Positions 34,501 to 47,100 of a DNA stretch of 64,000 nucleotides are shown one piece after another. Below the pieces are notes generated by a model that was not told where the DNA came from, did not search any database, and worked only from the letters and a program-made list of their open reading frames with translations. Origin of the DNA: Micrasema longulum (Eukaryota > Arthropoda > Insecta > Trichoptera > Brachycentridae); contig JAGVSM010000932.1 in the NCBI GenBank assembly GCA_022494885.1, positions 372,001 through 436,000 of the forward strand, written 5' to 3'. A program made the translations under genes and the position numbers. Position 1 is the stretch's first letter. The number at the start of each line of letters is the position of its first letter.

Positions 34501-35330
34501 ATACTTGGCTGTTGTTTTTTGGTGTATTTCTTTAGTTGCTTCATTGTTTCCTGTAGTCGCGGCACCGTGAGCAAGATGTTGAACTGCAACAACCTATGAA
34601 AAAACTTTTTATTTAATCAAATCACTATAGAAAATATAACTGGAGTCATTTTGCAGCAAAAAAGTGAATATCCGCCATTTAAAAAAAAAGAAGAATAACG
34701 CTGTAAACAAAAGATAGACGCCTTTTTGAAATTAAAATAAATAGGCTAATTTATATGGGTAAGTATTTATTACTTTAAAATATACGTACTTATGATTGGT
34801 AAGATATAAATTGAAATCAAGGGGTGCAAGAATTTACTACCATAAATTTCCATAACTTGATATTTTTAAAGGTAAGTTAATTACATGAAAAAGAATCACA
34901 AATTATATGATTTAATATTATAATTTACCCTGACACTAACTTCTGCTCATATAAACATGAAATAAATAATAACACAAGTACATATTTTATAATTAGCATA
35001 CCTTCTGAACTGGGTTGATTAGTCTGGTAGTTTGAATAAGACCTTTGAGAAACACATGTCTTCTATTATAATTGGATAGAGTATCTTTAGATGGTTTACT
35101 AAAACATTTCGGAAATATTATTTTTGCATACAAAACAACAATTTAATCAAAGCCAAATAGTATTTAAATAGTTAGTTTACATACGTAGGGAGTTTATGAA
35201 GTTCAAGTAACATAGTTTCGAGCGATTCGAGGTATTTCTTGAGTCTCCAATCTTTATTCGGATCCTCATTTGCCATTTCTTCGCAGCGATTAAGCAATCG
35301 TTTAACGTCTATTTCTAGATGAGAAGTCAT
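31579..35330 (-). CDS. Use1: Vesicle transport protein USE1 (Qc-SNARE)
   Basis: Minus-strand exons are 35330-35185, 35098-35002, 34593-34467, 34316-34114, 32953-32812 and 31619-31579; phases 2,0,1,0,1 close to 251 aa, close to the usual metazoan length of about 260. USE1 is an ER-anchored t-SNARE that acts with SEC20 and syntaxin-18 in Golgi-to-ER retrograde fusion. The N-terminus (LEIDVKRLLNRCEEMA, DWRLKKYLESLETML, NRRHVFLKGLIQ) is diagnostic. The SNARE helix runs about 145-215 (HHTMQEKVAENMLLLTRNLK, STIIKKDTEVLKNSS), with D189 a candidate for the zero-layer acidic residue of this family. A single transmembrane segment spans about 223-244, followed by a short basic tail KVIKKKS, fitting a tail-anchored protein. 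The last coding exon is only 41 nt. Another conceivable end reads through the exon-5 donor to a stop, giving SKFIYHY, but it lacks the conserved tail. Confidence 0.95.
32325..32735 (-). mobile_element. LINE 3' fragment inserted in a foldback repeat
   Basis: The core, about 32395-32690, encodes on the minus strand RRRYGWLDHILRLPSKNLNQ, the C-terminal box of another insect non-LTR ORF2, and ends in GGAATGATGATGG. It is flanked by two parts of an FB element (GTGAATGTTACACAGTGCG on the left, TTCCCTTCTCAAAATTTTAA on the right), so the LINE landed in an older FB copy. It lies in USE1 intron 5. Confidence 0.75.
33245..33390. repeat. Foldback-family fragment in USE1 intron 4
   Basis: ATAATCTCACCCACATCAGT, AACGGATGGAAGAATTGAAG and TCAAATGTGGGTAGACTGGT match the central part of the FB family. 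The rest of intron 4 shows nothing recognisable. Confidence 0.6.
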
Positions 35331-36085
35331 TGTTAATTTAATGTTTAAGTTTTCTGATTTATTACAAATTAAAACGGTTCCATATTATATCTAATAGAAA
35401 AGCATAAACACTTTTTTGAAGAACTACACGTCGTATATTTTGACAGTGACAGCTAGTGACAGAACCACCGACAACTGTTAGAAACTTCAGGTTGAAAGCG
35501 CGTTCTTTTTCCGCTCATGTATAAATGCCTCCGTTTGAATATTTATTCGACGAGCGCTTGGCAGTTTATCACGGGGGGGGTAAAATAATATATAATAAAA
35601 ATAATATTTTTATGGGGTGTTTGGGTATTGAGATAGAGTGGTGGCGAGAGAAAATTTAAGATGAGATTTGATCATCTCGGAGGCTGTGAAAAATCAAGTT
35701 CCGCGTTCGCACGTATGAATAGACGGAAGCTGTCCGTCTCTCCGCTAACTGAGAGAAAGCGGGAACATCCGCCGAACGAAAACTTGAGATGAATTTGGAA
35801 GATCGCGTCTTCCTGGTGCCTCATCGGATATGTGGTGTAAAAAGTTACTTCGCCATGTGTTCCCCTTTTTATCCTCCATCATGATAATATAATTCTAATT
35901 AAAACTAAATGAATTTAAAGCCCAAAAGAAAATAAAGAAAACTTAAATCTAATCTGAAAACGATTAAATTGGAAGATAATTTAAAAAGCTTGAATGTTTT
36001 ATGTACCTATGTTTATTAAACTAGAACATAATAATAATCTTAGAACTAGTTACAAACATGAGAGAAAGAAAATACTTACAGATCT
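35331..36085. promoter_or_regulatory. 5' flank of USE1 and divergent intergenic region
   Basis: USE1 and GCP4 are head to head with about 2.8 kb between start codons. The sequence next to USE1 has GC-richer stretches (35480-35850), including a run of eight G at 35573. I see no defined promoter element, but USE1's promoter must lie here. Confidence 0.35.
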
Positions 36086-36094
36086 AGGTCCTTA

Positions 36095-36665
36095 ACTAAT
36101 GCAGTTCGTAATTGTCACTCTTCGCCAATATCTTAATTCTAACGCAATGGTGGTTTCACTTATGTGGAGAGATGACGGATGGTGGCCGGATGCTGTGTTC
36201 GGATAAACACATGCTGGGCGATGTCCTGGGCGGAGATCTGCCATGGATAGAGCTTTGGGCGGCTCTCGGGATTCGGTCCCGTGGCGATGGTGACGGCGAC
36301 AGCCAGCTGGAAGACTGGCCGGCCGTGGGCTAGGCACACGCGCTGGCGGTGCAGGAAACTGGTGTTCCTTTAGAGGACGATGGATGTCCTGGATGTGGAG
36401 GGACCTTCGCGGCTGGAAGGCGGCCTCCGATGACCCTCGTGGAGTAGTCGGATTCCACGAGGTTTGCTACGTAGCACTTGCTACCCGTACACTCACTTCG
36501 CTTCAACTTCCACGACTCTCGACATTGTATCGTCTCCGCGATCGACGGTACGATCGCGTCGACCCAACTCACTCTCCCGACTGTCGACCGACTCTTGGTC
36601 GACTCTCCTTCCTGGCTCTTTTCCGACTCGTTGTGTTCCGACTGTTTTGGGGTGGTTTTATAACG
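36095..36665. repeat. GC-rich island of unknown nature
   Basis: About 570 bp of strikingly higher GC in A+T-rich surroundings, with overlapping open frames on both strands (for example minus 36572-36330, plus 36384-36710) and short palindromic clusters (CGATCGACGGTACGATCGCG). No protein motif is recognised. It could be part of a transposon or a conserved control region. Confidence 0.4.
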
Positions 36666-36669
36666 CCCA

Positions 36670-36955
36670 AATTAGGAGCTTTCTCCTTCTCCCTCTCACT
36701 TATTGCTTAAAACTCATTGTCTCTTTTCCACTCTTACTCATAAACATCTCGTCATATTTAAAACTAAAATATTATGTTTTGCATATTATTTTTTTATAAA
36801 ATTAATTATAATTAACTAAGATTAGAATGTATATTATATTAAATACGTTAAAACTAATTAATTAAAAATAAACATAAACAAAACATAAAAAAATAAATCA
36901 TTAAACTAATTTATATTTATGAAGATTAGAAAGGAATCATTAATTAAAAAAATGG
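36670..36955. other. A+T-rich spacer
   Basis: Nothing recognised. Confidence 0.5.
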
Positions 36956-36959
36956 AAAT

Positions 36960-37145
36960 GATTCGCCTCCTAGTGTAGTGGTTGGCGCGTTTGCCTACCA
37001 TACTTGAGGTCCTAGGTTCGATTCCTGGCAAGGTGGATGTAAAATAATTTTATACATTTCATAAAATAATCGCTGATACGTTGCGATTGGCGCGCTGGTG
37101 CAGTGCCTTATGTACCACGGACGTGGATTAGAAAATTATGGCGCA
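36960..37145 (+). mobile_element. SINE-A copy, internally shortened
   Basis: The head GCCTCCTAGTGTAGTGGTTG and box GGTTCGATTCCTGGC at about 37015 are followed almost directly by the 3' portion (GCTGATACGTTGCGATTGGC, GTGCAGTGCCTTATGTACCA). The central body is missing. Confidence 0.8.
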
Positions 37146-37149
37146 AAGG

Positions 37150-38120
37150 TTAATTAGAGTTTTAAGTTAATATGTGGCAAGTTGGAATAATCGGCGCGCG
37201 TACGAATGAAGATGTATGAAATTTGAAGAAGAAAGGTTTGTATATATTACTGAGGAATTAATCATGCGTTTTAATTCTTTATAAGTTTTTAAAATAGAAA
37301 TATTATTTTAATGGCCATCGGTTTGCGAATTATTATTAAAAAAAGATTATGTTTTCCCCAGCGGAAAACATGGATCAATATTTATTGTTAAGTTATTATT
37401 TTTAATAGAAAGGATTTTGGAATTCCAGGTCATTTGTATTTAACCCGAGGTCGTAATTGACATTAAAAATAGACGAAATATTTGTAAATACCTTGTAACG
37501 GATCGGGTAAATGGGGATTTATTTTAATGTATTTATTTGTAAAGGCGGTAATTAAAAATGAGATTCTTTTGAGAATTGGCTGGCATGAACTAATATGTTA
37601 TATTGAAATGCATTATTGCTGAGAAACCCCAGATTAGAGAAAATAATAGAATGTATTGGAAAGTTATATTTAAATTCGTATGGAAATATTTTAAAATATC
37701 GCTGCGTTTTTTCCCAATACAAATTAAGGTTGATTTTATAATCTAAAACGAAAATACCTGCTTATTTTACGAGGAAAAAATATTTTAATTCCTGAATATT
37801 TTAAACAGGTATGTTTGGCTCGTATCAAGTTGATAAGTCGAGAAATTTGATGATTTATTTATTTTAAACGGTTTTAGAAAATGAACAGAACCCCACCACA
37901 ATATCTGTGTATTATTTTTGATGTCTATGTCTAACATTAAATTGGTAACTTTGACAGTTCATTTTTTAATCTGATATGAGGCGAATGATAAACAACTAGT
38001 AATAGTTCTACATTATCTCTGTGATAAACAATATAAAATGTAACGTGAATACGTCTAGTCGGACCGTAAAACACTCTTACTTTAGTTTTACTGTATAATA
38101 TCGTGATTAATCCCTTCACT
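37150..38120. other. Upstream region of GCP4
   Basis: A scrap at 37180-37240 (GGAATAATCGGCGCGCGTAC, AATGAAGATGTATGAA) matches the 3' part of the LINE family at 12.17 kb. The rest is A+T-rich up to the start codon. Confidence 0.5.
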
Positions 38121-41100
38121 ATGATACATGACGCAATATTCTTACTGTGGGACTGTTCCAGCTCCTCAGAATTGTTAAATTCTGAACAGGTGATAGAATT
38201 CGTTCCATCAATAATATTGTAAACAGTAAAAAATGATATCATGGATATTTGATTTTATATCTTAAGATTGCAATGCTTACTTTTTCAGTACTACAAAGAA
38301 AAAGTATCAGTTTTGAATACACCCGAGAAGGAAATATTCAAAAGAATTGTAAAGATAGCGAAAAGTCACGGAACAATAAAAAGATTTGTTGTTAAAAATT
38401 CGTTTGCCTCGGGGAGAAATGCTGATTATATTTTTAGTAGTAAGTAAAATGTCTTAATATGATATTTAAATGTATCTAGTGTATCCAGCGTCGTAGCGTT
38501 GGTCATGAGCGCCCCTGGCAAGATTAGATTTTTGTGCCCCCCAAGACTTATTTTCTAGGAAAAGAACGAGAAAAGAAGGCTGTGGGTCTACAAAGTGCAC
38601 CCCCTTGAGGGTTGCACCCTCTGGCAGCCGGTCGTCTGGCTAGCACCTAGCTACGACGCTGAACATATCAACACAATAAAGCAATGCCATTTCTCGCAAT
38701 AAGTTTCTTCACACTCTGGATGGTTAAATGGAAATTGTGTGTTGAGATATACATTCTTTTTTTATGTTAATTCAGCATCTTAATCTTGTAATAATTTTTG
38801 TAAATACAATATATCTTATCGGATTTAGACCCCTTATAGACCTAATAATATATAGCTATGGAACTGTAGGATTTAATGTTTGTGGATGCAGGGAGCTCCT
38901 CCCCTGAGATGACAGAATCGGTAACGGAGTGCGAGATTTACTTAACGATCAACTGAACTATGTGAGTAATACTAAGCACTCGTAGTAAGGGCTTCACGGC
39001 TTTTATAATAGTAGTCTTTATTGTTTTCTCTTCCGAGTGGCGAATACAGGTCATATTCTATTTCCCTGACTGTCAGCAACTTTACATCTGTGCTAGGTAA
39101 TCAGTATTTTGGATGTTTGTTGTTCACATACAGGAAATACGCGATTCACCTTCTACGTTGTCCTTATATATACATAACCCATTGGCATCTGATCTACTAT
39201 AGACGATAGTAGGTCAGATGTCAATGGGTATTGGTTGCCGGGTGATTCCCACAGAACCACCATGTTTGCATCCTAATCAAAAACAAAGATTAGTCACTGA
39301 TAAAATTACATTCCCGGTAAGTCTGGAAAGTAATGTCAGTGAGTCGATTACAAAGAAGTTATTGAACTTTGTGTTATATTGAATTGGCTCCCCCTGCATT
39401 GATGCATCGGCTCCAGTGATTTTTACAGGTATCAAATGCGCCACAGTAGGCCTCCTACGGAATGCTCCTTAAGGCCGCGGTACAAGCTGCTTGGATCCCC
39501 TTGATAATCTCGAAATGCTTTCCTTTCATGATTCCTTTCAAACAAAAGAAGTCGGGGAGTGCCAGGTCTAGACTGTAGAATGTCCGGCTGGGGAATCATT
39601 GGAACCTTGGCTTTGGCTAGGTAGTTGGTGACTAGGAAGGCGCTGTGGGCGCATTGTCGTGATGCTCCTTCCAGTTGCCTGCGATGCCTGGCCGGTTACG
39701 TTGAATTCTGTGTTTCAGTCTTTTTAGCACTTCGATGTAATATTTAACTTTCACAGTTGCACCAGGTGGTACAAACTCGTGATGAACCAGTTCTTTAGCA
39801 TAAATAGTTTGTACCAGACTTTAAAACCAGTTGACTACATTAAATATCTGGGAATAAACGTAATGGGAATCGTCTTGATTTTGGATCTGCTCATCCTGGC
39901 CTTCTTGGGGCGAGGGGACGCCGACCTTTTGCCGATCCGACAAAGCATCTTCTTTAAAGTCTGTCTTGATCATTTTGACATACAGTCGCATCAAAAAAGA
40001 AACACTATCATTGCTTTCTGGACACACAATGTTTATTAATACCTGTATTTTTACAATTATTATTTTATTTTTAGATAAATTGGTAAATCCAATATCAGGT
40101 TTATACGTGCAGGCTTTGAGTGAAGGTGTTGATGAAATATTGGAACCCTTTCGTTCTAATCTTGTGGATTTGGAGAAGAGTGCTCTGGCAAATCCATATT
40201 TACCATTGGCCTACATACTCGGTACTATTGATATATTTAAACCATTATTTAACACACTGAACAGTATTTTATACAGCATTAAAGAAAAGAGATTTTACGG
40301 ATGTCAGATTCTTCATGTCCTGCAAAGGTATTCTCTCAGTGGAAATGAAAACACAACATTGGCGATCCAAAGGTACTATTTTGATATTTTTATTAAATCG
40401 GCATTCACTTTGTAACATTTATAAAGTTTAGGAAATAGAAAAAGCTTTGTTATCACTGTTTTTTTTAAATGATACATAATGAATACAAAAATAAATTAAA
40501 TATGAAACATAGAAGTAAATATTAATATATCTATGTCTGGGTGGATGTAGAATACAACTCTGTGTGTGAAATAACACAAGAACCCTGGACAAGGGTTTTC
40601 AACTTATGGCTGCTCTCGGGCAAAAATCCTAAAAATGTAAATCTAATGGAGATAAGTCCACCTTTAGTGTAGTGGTTTAACCGTTCGCATACCACGAGAT
40701 CCCGGGTTAGATTCCTGTCAGGATGGATGTGAAATATTGGTTTAAATGGTGGTTTTATACTGCAATATTTCAATGACCCTGGACTGGCAACTGAAGTGTA
40801 AGACGACTGATCACCTTACATTCTGTAATTGGATTACCAATGCAGTGTCCCATGCACCACTGGGTGCGGATAGGGAAATGATGATTAAATATAATATTAT
40901 TTATTAAGTTCTCAGCATCATTGTTTTTTACAACACAGGATTTGATCATCAATCAACAAGTGTTACTGACTTAAGTACACAACGGTCCCGTTTAACCGAA
41001 TTTCTGGATCAACCGAATCACCTAAATACTTTTTGTATTACCTGTGACAATGCCATACAGACAATTTGTGTTGTACATTTTATGTCTTAATGCTTGGCAA

Positions 41101-44100
41101 TCGCGATGGGAATCTTCCTCTTCAGGGAGGGTTACCTTTCTTTTTTTTCCTTCGATCCGTCAGCGCCTAGAATCTTCTTGGGTTATCCCCGATCACTGGA
41201 CTACGCAGTTTTATCAGGTCATGGTAAATTTAATCAAAAATTATTTGTTTTTAATATTGTTGACTCTCCCTGCTGCTGCTGCGGATATCCTAATCAATCT
41301 TCTGAACACATCCTGTGGTCTTGTCCCTTTCCCCTTCTCTATGATTACCGAATGGAGCTTCTCGCTACTATCCGTGGCCCTGTTATAGGTCCTGTCGGAT
41401 ATACAGATCTGGTGGCTTCTAAAAAAGAATTTCAAGGCTTTTAAAAGTTTTGTAATCATTTCGGCGAATTGATCATGTCCAATCAATTTAATCCCAGTCA
41501 GTGAAGAATTCACTTCTCTCTCTTCTCAATCCAATGAAGTACATATTATGTACTTCTGGATTACTTTCTTTCAGCACAAAGATGCTAAGGCTACCAGATT
41601 TCAGAGAGCTCCTTCGGGCAGCTTTTCTCGTTTGACAACGAGCAAATTTTCCGTGTATGTGGGCACCGCCAAGGAGACTTATGTCCTCAGATGCGGTGTG
41701 CGGTATGTGGTGGGTAAGCTGTACATTTTATGTACATATTTTCCGGTTTGACCGAATTTTCGTTTAATTAAAACCTTGTCGGTCCCATCAAATTCGATTA
41801 ATTGGGATTGTTTGTATCTAAAAATCATCATGTTTATTGTGGCTTATTTAGTTTGTTATACTATATCTCTTTTGTTTAAAGGCATTATTTTTTATAGTTA
41901 AGCAACATAATAAAATGTACCTACATAATATTTACATATCTTCACCTAAGGCGACATGGAAAAATGGAATATTTTATAACCTTCTATAATTAATAAAACT
42001 GCTCATTATTGCCTTTGATTCCATATGACAATTATTTGTATTTCTAGGCTGACTGCAATAGTCCACAGAGTATTTTTCGAGCACTTATGTAGCTGGTTAC
42101 TATATGGTGATTTAAAGGACAAACACAGAGAATTTTTTATCCAGAGTATAGAAAGACATCAGGTGTCAACACCCCATCTAAATGCATCCAAAATTAGTTC
42201 TTCACACTCACACGATCATAGTAAATCCGGGGACTCATTACATGTATGTTGCACGATTATTGCATTTGGTTTTATGTACACATTTTATGTATATTTTACG
42301 TTCTCTTCATGCATACTCCACGAATTTGGATTTTCTCTGCTTTATGGAATAAACCTAAAATATATTCAGAAAAGTTTTTGTGGGTAAGCAAAAGGTCTTG
42401 CTAGAATGAATAATTACATCATTTGATATTGTCGACCAAGAACAAGGAACAGTTATTTTATTTATTTTATTTTATTTGGGATTTTTACAGCTATTACATA
42501 AACAAAATAATTAGAAAAATCTTAACAATACTAAAGCCAATTAAAAAAATCCACTGTAAATATAATGACACATAATATATAAGAAAAGAAGTTTAGTAAT
42601 TGTATTTGTGTGACGTTTGTATTCATGTGTATGTGAATGTGTGTATGCGTGAATGAATGAGGGAGAGGATACATGTGCGTGTGGGAATGAATGAGGAGAG
42701 GGTGCGTGTGTATGGGTGCGTAAGTATGAAAATAATATATTTGCTTAAAACTTGTAAATTGTATTAAAAATGGTACAATAAAGAGCTTAGTAAAAAGTTA
42801 GAAACCTTTTTGTTAAAATTCAAATGACGAAATGATATAAATTGTTTTTTTTTTTAAGTATGTTAAATTTCAAAACCGTATTCTGAAAAAAAAAGCATTT
42901 TATTTTTTAAATTTAACTGATACACATCGAATGAATAATGTGCGACGAGTCCTATACAATACAGTAGGTAACCACAAAATGCAGTAAATACGAAATAATG
43001 ACAACAATAAAATAAGGTTTGACAATACGCGTTATGATGTACATTTGAGTATTTTGTACAAATTTGTAAGCAACGATTGGTATAGTTTGTTATTTATAAA
43101 ATATATCATCAATTGCAGAATTTTTATAAGTAGTTTAATTTAAAAACGTTTTTATTTATCTATATTGTTATTACACTTTTATACATAGTGATTTTTTTTT
43201 TATTAAAGAAGAAAATGTCAATTATATGAGCTTTGTGTGATTCGGCACAATCCTGTTGGAACCACAAATGCTGTAGGCCCAATTGATCCAATTCGGGAAC
43301 AAGAAAGGTTTCCAGAATGTTATGATAGTTTTCCAACATCCTAATTCCTGTGCACGGTGTCAATGAGATGTACCTGGACTTTCACAAACACTTTGTCTCA
43401 CCTCACCTCATCGCATTAATATTTTCCAGTGTACGCTGGCTATGTTGTCGTCCAGGCTTTGCTTAATCTCTCAGTGCATAAAAATTTTCAAAATCATTTA
43501 TTAGACGCTGAATAGTTGACTAAATGCTCCATAATAAATTATCGACCACTCTCCACAACTGTCAAATATGAGTAAAAAAATGACAGCCAAACCAAAATGG
43601 CAGCCAGACAAAATTGACCTGGAACGTATAATGCACCCTGTATTGTAGCACAAACATAAAATTGATTCATTAACAATAAAAAATACTGAGAAAAAATGGT
43701 TTTAAAAATAATATATTAAAACAAAATACTTAGCAGCAAAAGGTATAGTAAAAAAATCTCAAAAATCAATACAAGTAATTCCTTTTGTCATTTTTAGGAT
43801 CACAACAAATCAATAAAATATTTAGATTTTGAAATAAACGCAGTGATGTTACCATATTATATACCTTTATCAGTGGCACAGAAGATTCTGTTTATTGGAA
43901 AATCAGTAGTTTTATTTGGATCTAGTCCCACTGATTTCAGAAGGAATGCCGTACATTTGTTACCCATAAATCAGGATTTCGGAAAAAGGTAACCTAGTTA
44001 TTATTTATTTTTTACTCTTCAAAGTACAGAATAGTGTAACTAACAAAACAATTATTGGTAAAGAAAAAGTATGTATTATTTTTTCAAAACCTTACCAGAG

Positions 44101-47100
44101 TCGGACCTACTATAGGTTCAGTCAACACAATAAACTAGACACTTGCTTACAAGGGAGGGGAGAATAATATGCTAATATTAATTTACAAACGTGTATATTC
44201 CCATCCCTTTTCAGTAAGTGGCAGAGCGCTTAATCCTGTTAGATCTGGCCCTGTTGCTTACCTACATTTTTTATAATAAATGTGTATTTGAATGCAAACA
44301 ACTTTATGCACGTATAAATCCAGTTTTTCAAAGAAGTTGTATAATTTATCGAATTAATATGTTTTTAGATTCACAATATGGGGTGAAAAAGAGGCCCAGT
44401 TTCACGAAGCCATTTTAGAATTGAAGAATAGTGATGTTTTTAATATCTCAAAATTAGATGTGCTTCTTGATGAAATAAAGTCCTGCGTTACAGAAGTAAG
44501 TAAAATAAAAAAGTAATTTGTGTATATTACATAATAACTTGTATGTATACATACTAGAGATGGGCATTTTGTTTTTTTTTTTTATAAGAGTTGCAGTAAC
44601 AGTTACCGTTTTATAAATTAAGCTGTTTTGTGAAGACATTTAAAAAATAACAGTTTATTATTGTATTTGTTATTATATTTGTCAAGAAAATAGAAAATAA
44701 CTCCTAGTTAAATTGGGCGGGCTTCTTTACTTACATTATTCGTGGGTGACATTTTTAATTGAGCCACTTAATAAACCTGGCATTCCTTTTATATTACTTC
44801 GTCAATGTGTTACCTAAAATATCAAGCCCCTTTTAAAATATGGTATTAATTATTCAAGGCCCAGATGTTTATGAGCTGCTAATTATGAATTATTATCAAA
44901 AAGGATCGAACAGCAGAGCTGGCAGTTAAAAGAAATTTTAACCCGATAAGTGGCTCATTACTATATATAAATTCTGATAATATTGTATAGAGTATTGATG
45001 GATGGGTCGAAAACGTAAAAAATACCTCCCAGTAAATGGGGTTTCTTTGTAACACAGTTTTTTTAAACGGTGTAGGCTCACAGTTTTTTTAGGACGCTGT
45101 AGTTTGGACGCTGGGGAGATTTCATGCATATATATGTATGTACTTCTTCCTTGGAAGATTATAATACGAGTAGGTGGGTATTATGGATAAGATTTGAGCT
45201 TAGGGCGAAGCGCGGTACGGGTTGTGGTGGAGCATTGAATATTTTCTCATGTCTGAAATGTTTTTTTTTTTTTTTTTACTTCTGCGCTTGGTGATTTAGT
45301 TTTTTTTGAATGATTCAATTTATTTTTATGAAACTGTTTTAGGTGTTTCAGGAGGGTAACTTTTTTAAAACAGCAGTTTAATTTTTTTTCCACCCCTAAT
45401 GTATACTGTTGAATGTATTAGGTGTTAACATAAGTTGTGTTAATTTTTTTCAAGATGCTATGAATTATTGACTAATTTGTTGTAAAATAACGAAGAAGAA
45501 TACATTATTGACAAATTTATGGTAATTTTTTTTTGTTGTGTCCTCTTGTTGGAAAGAAAACGGACGCAACTTATGTTAACACCTAATAAAATGACATGTA
45601 TTTATAATTATCGATGTATATTTTAGCATCTTTGGGTAGTAGCTGTTGAAGAAGCTGGCGTTCTTCATGAGTTGCAGCTAATGAAGGATTTCTTTCTGTT
45701 GGGCCGCGGAGAACTATTTTTAGAAGTTTTACGTTTGGCAGAGCATTTGTTAGATGCACCCCCTTCCCCAGTATCAACAAGAGGTTTGATCTAAATTTCA
45801 ATAATTCTTTATTGAACTGAGTGTAACATAAGTGGTACATACATGTACTACCAGAATTGAGACCTATATTTTCTATAATTTTGTATTTATAATAAGTCTT
45901 GTCACAAGAGTATTGTAATAACATACACTGGTAGATCAATCTGCCACTCAGATTTTCAAATGCAATATGTTTATTATCTTTAAATGAATTGATTATGAAA
46001 ATTAATGATGTTTATTATCTTAAAAATGAAAATTCTCTGTTCATTCTATATGGATAGTTAGGTAAATGCTCTAAGGTATACAGTGATTAAAATCTCTAAT
46101 TGAAAATTTTAAAATACCGTAAGAAATAAATACAGGATCTTACGTAAAAACATGCAAAAATGCCTTTCCTGTCATTTTATTTCCCAATCCTAGATAAAAA
46201 GAATTCAAAATTTTCTAAATGAGTTCAAAGTACTTTGAAGTAATTAAATTTGCATTGTTATTCAATTAAACTTTAGGAAATTCAGAACACTGGAGCCACC
46301 TGTCTCCATACAAATTTGTATTGGAGTTTAGACACATAGCTGGCGGCTGCACGCCGGAATAGTTTTAACAATATATTAATTTATTTGTTAGCTGGAGAAA
46401 TACTTTGGGCTGGACACGCGTCGGTTTGAATTTTATTTTTTTTTAAATATATACAGCGGAATGTGGGACTGAATAAATATATAAAATACCTAGCATCGGC
46501 AGCCGGCTAGTTTGTGTCTCGGGTCTTTAATATGAATTTGAAATATCCCCTGATTCTGATTTTTATTACTTTACAAGTACTTTCAAAATATTTTGAATAT
46601 ATACCTATGTGATATTATTATTGTCTTGAAATCAAAAACATAGTATTCTCTAAATTGTAAGATTTTTATCATTTTTCAGACATGAATCAAGCGTTTTACG
46701 TAGCAGCCAGATCAGTATCTTTAGGAAATAATGTGGATATTGGAAAGTTTAATTTTTCAGTTCCTTTTAGTAAATACGAGGCATCAGTTAGTGATGCAGA
46801 ATATGGTGTTCTTGGTAAGTTACTTTTATAATACTCGCAGATAATTTATTTTGCTCATAAAAATGTATTGTTTTATGTAGAAAAATTACTTTGAAAAAGC
46901 ACATTGAACTTGGTTTAGTTGGTTTTCTCAAAAACAGTGATCATGGGCAGTGGCATTTTTGATTTTAACCCTGCCAGTTAATGTTATGGGTTCAACTTAT
47001 GAGAATCAATAATATGAATTGATATTATTTATATTTAAAGCATTAACTTTGTGGTCAAACATTTTAATTAATGCCAGTAAATACTAATATTCAACCACTC

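Noticed and set aside
37937..38242. 101-codon open frame on the minus strand opposite GCP4 exon 1
   Set aside because: It is antisense to the conserved GCP4 start (MIHDAIFLLW) and has no recognisable domain; a shadow.
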